Assembly: GCA_949987705.1 (NCBI GenBank)
Contig: OX465283.1
Span: 11,016,207 to 11,080,206, forward strand
Direction of reading: 5' to 3'
From: Thereva unica
Taxonomy: Eukaryota > Arthropoda > Insecta > Diptera > Therevidae
DNA length: 64,000 bases
In this document: positions 56,076 through 64,000 of the stretch, one piece after another
Position numbering within the stretch: the stretch's first letter is position 1
Layout: each line of letters starts with the position of its first letter
Position numbers and translations under genes: made by a program
Notes under the pieces: generated by a model
Told to the model about the DNA's origin: nothing
Database searches by the model: none
What the model saw: the letters and a program-made list of their open reading frames with translations, nothing else

Positions 56076-57295
56076 TTATAGGGTAGTGATAGCTAAATCA
56101 CAATTAAGAATTCTACGTGAAAAGTTTTGTCTTTTGGGTATTATAACGTGAAGGAAAAGTTATTATATTACCTATTAATTAAATAATCAAAACTAATAAT
56201 GCTACACCATTTCATTATAAATAATTTCGGCATTGGTGAACTATTAGTTTATTTCCATTAAATTCAATTAATATAGCGGGTATGAAAAGTTATAATATTA
56301 CTTAGTAATTAAACAATCGACCTCAAGTTATTCACATTATTGTTTAAATATCTTTTAGCTTGAAGTCTTTGTACAAAAACTAAGATCAACGCCGTATTGG
56401 TCATTAATTACATCGACGGATGATGATTTTTGTTTATTTTTTTCTTCCTTGAGAGTCATATTCGTAGAATTTTGACATTTATTGTAATGTTAGTAAGACT
56501 TTTCGAACGCATAATAAATACATATATCATGAAGTTCGTGCAGAATTTGCATATTATTTCAAAATAGCTAGGAATATAAATAAATAAAACATAATCTGAA
56601 TTTATAAAGAAGTAATAATTAAATAAAAATTATAATATTGTTTTTCCTTATGATGACATGATGACAAAGAAAATGTCCTTACATTTCTGAGGGAAAAGCA
56701 AAATAAATAATTTAAAAATAATCAAAACAATATAAGAATAATAAGATTGAATACCTATAACTCAATAATGATTAAAAAGGAAATACGGAAAAGATGAGCG
56801 GCTAGAGGTTCTTTAAAAAAAGGGGGGGTGAGGCCCCCAGAAAGTACAATGTTCCCCAACTAAGGTAAGTGCTTCTTCTTTGTAAAACGTAGTTATTTTA
56901 GGACCCCCTTGATAATGGCAGGATGATTAGTGACCACCTCCGTTCCCTAATTAATAACCCCCCCTCTCGTCGGTCTCGGTAAGCTCGTTTCTCTCCGCCG
57001 CCGCCTCTCTTTACAATTTCGTTATCAGGCACGAGTTTCTAAGTAATAAACTGTCACATTTCTGCATCCCTGTACCGCGAACCCCACCCCACCCGGCGAG
57101 CTAGTTAGTGCTCCGCACGTCGTGCCGACGATCGGTGCAGCGGATGCAACCATTTTCGGCGACAATCCTTGGCGGTCGAGCCTCTCCAGCCACCCTCTGG
57201 TCTGCCCCTTTCTTAAATTTTTTTTTGTAATGATCGTCCTCCACATCTGGTCTTGAGATGTATTTATTTTTCTATTTCGTGCTATGGCACCCCCC
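56076..57295. other. AT-rich, no gene seen
   Basis: Very AT-rich to 56800, then G- and C-runs near 56820-57000. The frame at 57025-57246 is not recognised. Confidence 0.35.
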
Positions 57296-57299
57296 TACT

Positions 57300-57645
57300 C
57301 AGACAGTTACACCTTCTTTCTTCTTCCCTCTTTACATTCCTGATTCCTCTTGTCATAGCCTTCCTTAGCCCCTCCCCGCTCCACCAAAGCGTATGTCATC
57401 GGTTGGTTGATGAGATTCAACTCGTTTCAGGAGGCATAACACTCCAGCGAGTTGTTTCTCGATTCCCCGATTTCAAAGTCGCAATAGTATTGGTTGAAAG
57501 TAGGTGGACTAAAAATATCGCGGGTAGGTTGTGGCAATTCCTTCCTTCCCCGACTAGAGCTGCTGTTCGACATTGCACTCTATATGAAGAAAATAGATTG
57601 TCGACACAGTATAAAGGGCCTTTCCTGAGACTCTAGTCTTTCACA
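57300..57645 (+). repeat. tRNA-derived SINE, copy C (body)
   Basis: TTCTTTCTTCTTCCCTCTTT, GATTCCTCTTGTCATAGCCT, TGATGAGATTCAACTCGTTT, GGTAGGTTGTGGCAATTCCT, then the 3' block CCCGACTAGAGCTGCTGTTC and GAAGAAAATAGATTG...TATAAAGGGCC. It defines the 3' end of the family together with copy B. Confidence 0.7.
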
Positions 57646-57669
57646 TAAAAAAAATACTTCGGATACTGG

Positions 57670-58690
57670 GAAAAAAGATGACGACCACAGCAACGAAAAT
57701 GGCAAAACGATTTAAGAATTTTCTCATGGAACGTACGATCTCTGTACAGCATTCGAGCTGCACAAGATCTAGCCGATACTAGCCTAAAGCTAGTAACAGA
57801 AACACGCGCAATGGCGGTGCGAGCATTGGCTTCGCGGTGTGTGGCGACTTTTCACTGACACATAGTTGCGGTGCTGGTGTCGCGTTCTGACTTCGCCCGG
57901 CCTAAAAATCAAAGTGACAAGTGGACATGTGGCGTTAAAACAATATTCTGTTAGTGAGTATTTGAATACACATACTTTATTCTATCTGTCATTGCTCGCA
58001 CCGCAGTTCCGCGTAATTCTGTCGGAGGCTTAAGAATGCAGCAGTCTCAGGTAACACGGGCACGCGAAGAGAAATACAAAGAGCTCAGAAAAGAAGAAAC
58101 AAGGAATCACAGACGGAAAAAGGAAGCATGGGAAAAAAGTATCGTCTGTGAACTAGAGCAGTATAGAGAACGATAGCCTGACTAAACGCAGGAGTTCTAT
58201 CAAGGAGTCCGCAATTCACACCGCGTTGCATAAACTGGAAGAACAAAGGCGGGAATCTGATCACCGATCCCAAAGGCATCTCGGAGCGATGCGAAGAGCA
58301 GTTTCATGTATTGCTAAATGGCGAGCTAACTGAGGCTGTATTTGATGATAGTCCTACACTACCGCTATCAATCTTAGAAGAAGTTAGCAGAGCCATAAAC
58401 CAGCTCAAAAACAAAGCAACAAGGAGATATCACAGCGTTGACTAATTATCGCGGTATAACGTTGTTGAGTACTGCGTACAAGATACTCTCCGCTATCCAG
58501 CAGGTTGGCCCCATACGCTAAAAACGTCATAGACTATCCGCTGGAAGGGTGACGTAGACCAAGACGTTCCGAGCTTGGGGATGCCAAATTGGATGATATC
58601 GGCTCAAAATCGTAACAGGTTGAGAGAACAGTTGCCAGAGAGCAGGACCCGATCCCGGTTATAGAGCCTTCAAAGAAGAAGAAGATCTAT
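57670..58690 (+). mobile_element. LINE remnant (endonuclease start, RT fragments)
   Basis: LRIFSWNVRSLYSIRAAQDL at 57711-57770 is the endonuclease N-terminus. After the inserted MITE come TRAREEKYKELRKEE, VSRAINQLKNNKA (58380-58420) and TNYRGITLLSTAYKILSAI (58440-58500) of RT. The 3' end reads SRTRSRL.SLQRRRR (58640-58685). Frameshifted and deleted. Confidence 0.65.
57796..58022. mobile_element. 227-bp MITE-like insert in the LINE remnant
   Basis: Ends ACAGAAACACGCGCAATGGC + GGTGCGAGCA and, reversed, ACAGAATTACGCGGAACTGC + GGTGCGAGCA match at 25 of 30 positions. It lies between endonuclease and linker sequence of the LINE. No clear target duplication. Confidence 0.6.
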
Positions 58691-58699
58691 GAACCATCT

Positions 58700-60715
58700 A
58701 ATCAGACTTATGAATAAATAGATTCATAAAGGAAAAATGCTAGCACCCGAAAGCACGAAAACGCTGTTATAAGACTACTGAAAAATTAAAACAAATTAAA
58801 GCAATTTTTGCACGTAAATTAACTTTATTCCTTCACGCCGCTGCATAACATTTGTTCATCCTAAACTGTAAAGAATACAAACGTCCTCCATCAAAAACTT
58901 TTTTAATAACTCCAGATCCATAATTCTCCTTTCTTCCACAAAACACAAATCGCTTAAAAAGTACGCAAATGCCCCAGAATGTCTCATGCAAATAATTCCA
59001 CTTCTCAGCAAAATCCCAGTCACTATCTTCGATTCGCAATTCCCTACACAGGATAAGTCTACGCTATCAAGAGTGCTCCTCTACCCAGCTGAAGTCGCCA
59101 GAAGTTTGGAAGGCGTCTATCTAATGAAAATATTTTCTTCTAACCCAAACGGAAATGAACTTTTGTTAGGTCCACCCAATTGTTAGTCAAACAGTCTCCC
59201 TCGGGTTTTGTTTTTCCAAGAAGGACCCAATCTGCCCATCCATTTTATCACATCCATCCCCTTTTCGGGCTGTGCAAAGAAAAGAACTAAAAAGGATCTG
59301 AATTGTTATTTTTTCTTCGGCTTCGTGAAAATATTCCCGGACCCTGTCCAGCTAAAAGGCAATTTATAAAACATACAAAAGGTGTAAATAAAAAAAGGAC
59401 GAAAGAAAGAAAAACCAGCCAAAAAGGACATTTCGCTTTTAGAGGCAATTCCTGGTAAAGTTGTTGTGGGGGTGGCAGCGGTGAGCCTCTTATTGTGGCG
59501 CTCATCTAGGAATTTCAATAAATTACGCTTTCAGCTGGCGTCTTCACTTCCGTCTGGAACACGGTCTTGGGACTGTAATTATCAATTCTTGGGTCAGAAT
59601 CGACTTCCATGCCCTCTAGCTGCCTCACCTGCCCGGATTACGTTATTTCTCTACAGTATAATCCCGACTGTCTAAAAACCCGCGATTTAATTTGAGTTGA
59701 GCGGGTCGATGCGATCACCTCCTCTTCGATTTATAGATTAGACGGGGGAAGACGAAGGCGAAAAAATCCAATCAATCGCCGACAACCGCAGATATTTTTC
59801 TTGTTTTTCCCGCAAACGAGTCCAGTTTCGGTGTGTTTTCCTCATCATAGGAACGATAACAGTCGCCTTCGATTGTGGGCAAAATATCCCAGCAAAAGAG
59901 TGGTGGTTGCTGTTTTCGGCAATCAGGCCGACAGCAATGAGTCCTTGTAACACCCTCAGGATTCTCTGCCACCGTTCTCCTCTCATCCCAGATGCTGTGA
60001 AGCTGGAGACGAGACCGGGAAATTCATTGTTTTGCATAAACTCGACACAGAAAAACAAACAGCGACGAGAAGGTATTGCTCCGGTTTTTGGTCTTTTACG
60101 CTTCAGCCAGCAACCTCTGTCGAAGAGTGTAGTCAGTCCTCCGTTGAGTCCTCGTTCTCCCTAGGGTTGGATACTGGAAATTTCTCAGCTGCTGTTTACT
60201 TGTATTTTGCTCCCTTGTAGCTGGTGACGTGCCTGCAGAGCATTCCATTGCTTGAGATTGCCAAGTCTCTTTCATAGAGGGGGTGTTTGGATGAATGGAT
60301 ACACGCATGATGAGGATATGCTATCATAGCAGACCGCGTTTTATGGATAGCTTAGATTTGCGAAGGGGTCTAAATATTGCTTCCCTTTCCACTTTTTTTG
60401 CGTTTTTTTTTGGTGGGTAGCAAGAAAGGCACACCTCAAGTGTGAAAAATTTTCTTCTTTATGAAATATGGCAAAAGTTAATGAAGGATTTGGGGTGTGA
60501 GGGGGTGACTTTGCATATGATGAGAAAAACGTGTCATTTTTACTAACGATTCCCTAAATTGGGAGGAATAAATGGGAGGGTTTTGTTGTGATTTAGCGTT
60601 GTTTTTTGATTTTTATTGGATCGTTCGTTTCATATAAGGGTTTTTTGAGACTCAATGTGCTTTTTTTGGCTTGTTATAGTAGAGAGTTTTCATGGTTTTC
60701 ATATTTCATAAAGTA
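58700..60715. other. No gene seen
   Basis: Overlapping short frames on both strands between 58830 and 60310 show no known family. No repeat recognised. Confidence 0.35.
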
Positions 60716-60719
60716 TACT

Positions 60720-61090
60720 ATCCACCCTTCCAAGAGGACTTGTTTGCCTTCTCAAGGGCAGTACTCAAATTTCTATTGAAATAAAGTACTGATCTAGCCA
60801 AAGCCTAAGGTATTTCACTACCAATTTATCTTCTAATGCTTGTCCAGCATTGTACGAAATTCGGAAGGTTTCCCAGTTCTTTTGGACATCGAAAAAGGTC
60901 TGTTTAGAACAGCGCGAAAGAGGGTCGATCTGCATTTGCTAAAATTGATCTTCAACTTTCAATCATCACGTCAATCAGCGTTCGATTGTTTCGATGTCAC
61001 GGTGCGGGAGCGTCTGAATCACTCCTATTTTCGGATTCGTCCTGCACACAATCAGGTCATCCGCATGAGCTAGTGCGAAGTGGACTGAAC
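60720..61090 (-). mobile_element. Jockey/I-like RT fragment (active-site region)
   Basis: Minus strand: LAHADDLIVCRTNPKIGVIQ (form YADD/FADD, here HADD), then IETIER, LKINFSKCRSTLFRAV and LNRPFSMSKRTGKP. This is the RT palm with the post-YADD block of jockey/I-type LINEs. Confidence 0.6.
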
Positions 61091-61334
61091 TTTATAGGTT
61101 ATTCGTAAAGATATTATAAATAAGATCGGCCAGTTTACCGCAGACCGTAGGTTTGGAAGCGTTGCTGGTCCTTCAACAGCAGATTGTCTCAGGGTTGATT
61201 GCTTTTCCTCTTAAATAATCTTTAATTGCCTCTGGCGCAGGTTCAGGGAGAAGCCCGAAATGAAAATATTTCGCCGTCTGTATACCCTTACAAGGTTAGT
61301 GCAAGTTATCGAAGAGTATCCCCAGTGTCCGAGG

Positions 61335-61728
61335 GTCCATCAATATTGCAAGAGGAGTTAGATGTCTATCAGACTCTGGGATAGAGTTAGAGTCCATTAG
61401 AAGTGAAGGGGCCGGGACCGATAAACTAATCGAGGAGTTCATAGCGGCCTCGTTTGTAGTTATTTTACTACTGCGTCTCCGTTTACGGCGTTTTCCACAG
61501 TCCCCACCGAAGGGTTCTCCTCGGGTATTATGTCCATCAATATTGCAAGAGGAGTTAGATGTCTATCAGACTCTGGGATAGAGTTAGAGTCCATTAGAAC
61601 TGAAGGGGCCGGGACCGATAAACTAATCGAGGAGTTCATAGCGGCCTCGTTTGTAGTTATTTTACTACTGCGTCTCCGTTTACGGCGTTTTCCACAGTCC
61701 CCACCGAAGGGTTCTCCTCGGGTATTAT
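61335..61728. repeat. Tandem duplication, 197-bp unit
   Basis: 61335-61531 and 61532-61728 are adjacent direct copies. I see one substitution (GAAGTGAAGG versus GAACTGAAGG). The unit is GC-richer than its surroundings and shows no protein family. Confidence 0.9.
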
Positions 61729-61729
61729 G

Positions 61730-61995
61730 GAAAGGCCTACGGCATTACTAAGCTTAAGAGTAGCAGAGGCTGGAGGCGCGCATTGCACCTCCATACAATG
61801 ACCAGCACGGTATACTATCGAAAACACTAAATTTTTCCGAAAATAAGTTCAGGGCTGAGTAATTTAGAGCCACTGTAAGTAATAACTACTCGACTTCAGT
61901 CCATTTAAAACTGCAGAAAGTGGGCCGAGGTTTTATTTGAGAAGGAAGAAGCAGCAGCACCAGGGTTGAGAATCCTTGAGTGGAAATCATGGACG
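61730..61995. other. Unassigned sequence
   Basis: No family recognised. Confidence 0.25.
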
Positions 61996-61999
61996 GTAG

Positions 62000-63240
62000 C
62001 TAAGACCGTGGAGACCCAAGATGAGAGCTGGTGGAGTTTAGTCACAAGAGAACTCGAGCTTGGGGTACACTATGTCCTCATTCCACTCATCAGGCATTTC
62101 TTTCTGCTTCCAGATTACCTCCAATGTTACTTCATGTAGTTTTGGGAAATTTTCCGCTTCGCCTTGCTTACTGAGTTTTGTGAGCATGTTGTCAGACCCT
62201 GTTATATTATTATTTTTTACTGATCGCATTGTCTTCTTCAGACAATGTGCCTCAGCTCTGGTTTCATTAGTAGTAGTTCCTCGAAATGCTCTGTCCATTT
62301 AGCCAATATTTCGTCGTTATTACTTAATATCTACCCACTTTTATCCTTGCACATCGTCACTCTAGGCTTACATTTTTTCTCTTGATGATTTATCTTTTTG
62401 TAGAAGTTTCTTGCATCATTTAAGCTTGCTGTTTCTTTTATTTTTTTTTCATTTGTTCTTCCCAATACTGCCTTTTTCCACTTTTTGTATTCTCTTCTGA
62501 GCTCGACTTTTTTCCTTATACTCCTCTTCAGAATTTCTGATTCTGCGTCTACTTGGCATGACCTGGTATCGGCTTTTCACCATTGTCACCTGGGCGCATT
62601 TTTCATCAAACCACTCTACTCTTCGTCCTTGTTGCACGAAACCTACAACATCTTTTGTTATTCCTTTTACTGCTCTTTTTATGACGTTCCATTAGTCGTT
62701 CAAGTTCTCATGTGTGTTTTGGCTAATTTCATTTATTCTTACGAGGAGTAGGTTCTCATAATCAGCCCTAGTTTGCTCTTCTGCGCCTCGTTATATTTTC
62801 TGCCTCTTTTCTCGTTCCTCTTCTTGCTTTTATTGCAGATAGCCTGGCCCAAAGTTTCGTTTCTATTAAGAAGTGGTCAGAGTATATATTTGCATCGCGG
62901 TATGCTCTCACATCAAGCGCATTGGATTGATGGCGTGCGTCTATAAGGACTATAATTGCGTTGTAGGTTACTCCATCTGGCGGTTACTCCATACTTATGT
63001 TGGAATTTGGTGCTGGATATAAGCATATTTTACGCCATGACGTATCAGTCTTAATCTATTATCATTTTGGTGATCGTGCAAAATACACTCTCCGATTGTC
63101 GGCTGAAACGCTGCTTCCCGTTCTATTATTGCATTGGCATCTCTAATGGCTTTATTTATGTCATGACGAGCACGGTTTCTGTATACTCTCTTAAAACATC
63201 TCCTATTCATCCGGTCTTTCTTCTGTTGGAGCATGCATAT
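62000..63240 (-). mobile_element. RTE/jockey-like LINE remnant
   Basis: Minus strand from 63234: QPTIGECILHDHQNDNRLRL (endonuclease, form IG..SLHD..NDNG.RLI), KKDRMNRRCFKRVYRNRARH, then VEWFDEKCAQ and EEYKEKSRAQKRIQKVEKG (linker, 62637-62449), then SVKNNNITGSDNML and LHEVTLEVIWKQKEMPDEWN (62298-62050) of RT. Frameshifts separate the blocks. Confidence 0.7.
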
Positions 63241-63244
63241 TTAT

Positions 63245-64000
63245 AACTAAATACAAACGAATCTTGCACATTCTTTCATTTATGGCTTCAAATCCTACGA
63301 CGAGGTGCTTTATTTCTTTCCAAATAATGAATGCTGTACCTAATATGATTATTTATTTACCTGGAATAAAATAATTTCACTGATTTAATGCCCATTTTGC
63401 AAATTTGATAGAATAATGAAGACATAAACGAGTGGTATCAACGATATAACGGTGCTAGAGCGCAGTCAGCCATTGATTTGACAATTTACGAACTGTAACG
63501 CAAGGAATGATAATTCAGTGGTATACCCTGCGCCAAAACTATTGGGAATTTCAAAATCGTCTTTTCCAAGTGCAATGAGAGTCTGTAGTGGCGCAGTACG
63601 AGGCTCAAATGTCCACCACGAAAATAGATTCAAAAGGAAACCCCATAATTTTCTACGCAGCACTGGTGTTAAAAATCTAAATCTGTCCACTGATGGTTTG
63701 GTAAATGACCTTGATTGCAGTAATAATGAACGCATACTCTATCTAAGCAAGCCAAATTCAAAATATTAATTAAAATCAATTAAATATAAATACAACCACG
63801 TCCTTAATCTCTTCCACTCAACCAAATACAGTTCAGTTAACCCTTTCCTTCAACAACAGACCTTTATCTCTACATAATTCAATGAAGTATAGAATAATTC
63901 TGGTGTGGTAAGAGAATAAAAAGCTCTTGTCTGGACGATCTCTTGTCCAGGATAATCTCGAAAACTTCCATTATGCGATATTTGCTTTAGTTAAGTGCCT
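63245..64000. other. Unassigned right edge
   Basis: Two opposite-strand frames overlap at 63466-63769 (89 and 83 codons). Neither matches a known family, and I cannot tell which, if either, is real. Confidence 0.3.

Noticed and set aside
63466..63769. Host gene exon at the right edge
   Set aside because: Two opposite frames compete and neither has splice or family support.
1..64000. CRISPR array, bacterial operon or phage-like cluster
   Set aside because: Genes have spliceosomal introns and the repeats are eukaryotic transposons. No regularly spaced repeat-spacer array was seen.

Overview
The window is nuclear DNA from an arthropod, most likely an insect and plausibly a dipteran. It is AT-rich. 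Five genes or gene parts can be reconstructed with GT-AG introns, many of only 49-75 bp, and the rest is a dense mosaic of insect-type transposable elements (non-LTR retrotransposons of several clades, Tc1/mariner, piggyBac, copia, gypsy, MITEs and tRNA-derived SINEs). The species cannot be named from the sequence alone. No rRNA gene, functional tRNA gene, CRISPR array or bacterial operon is visible.

Layout. 1-4.1 kb holds two tandem minus-strand AA15 lytic polysaccharide monooxygenase (LPMO) genes; the first runs off the left edge. 4.6-7.3 kb holds retrotransposon tails and two MITEs. A complete five-exon plus-strand TMEM192 gene lies at 7.63-8.80 kb. A complete nine-exon minus-strand Mps1/TTK (ald) spindle-checkpoint kinase gene lies at 10.8-14.9 kb, with a retrotransposon remnant in its one large intron. 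From 17.0 to 29.65 kb is the 3' part of a large minus-strand gene encoding a Ser/Asn-rich protein with a C-terminal WD40-like propeller (ZNF106-like). Its 4.3-kb and 3.7-kb introns are full of transposon debris. From 30 kb to the right end I recognise no conserved host gene.

The most informative mobile DNA is a structurally complete piggyBac element (40105-42900). It has matching terminal repeats, TTAA on both sides and an intact two-exon transposase gene. It sits inside the 3' coding end of an RTE-like non-LTR element (39928-about 46010), whose reading frame resumes on the other side of the TTAA site. A second striking structure is a 720-bp near-perfect palindrome (33587-34306) with TTAA on both sides. 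At least six copies of one tRNA-derived SINE family and eight MITE-like inverted-repeat elements, several with candidate target-site duplications, are spread through the window.

The host genes have unrelated jobs: cuticle or polysaccharide oxidation (LPMOs), a lysosomal membrane protein (TMEM192), mitotic checkpoint signalling (Mps1), and a probable RNA- or protein-binding scaffold (WD40 gene). Exon coordinates come from reading splice sites by eye and have no transcript support.
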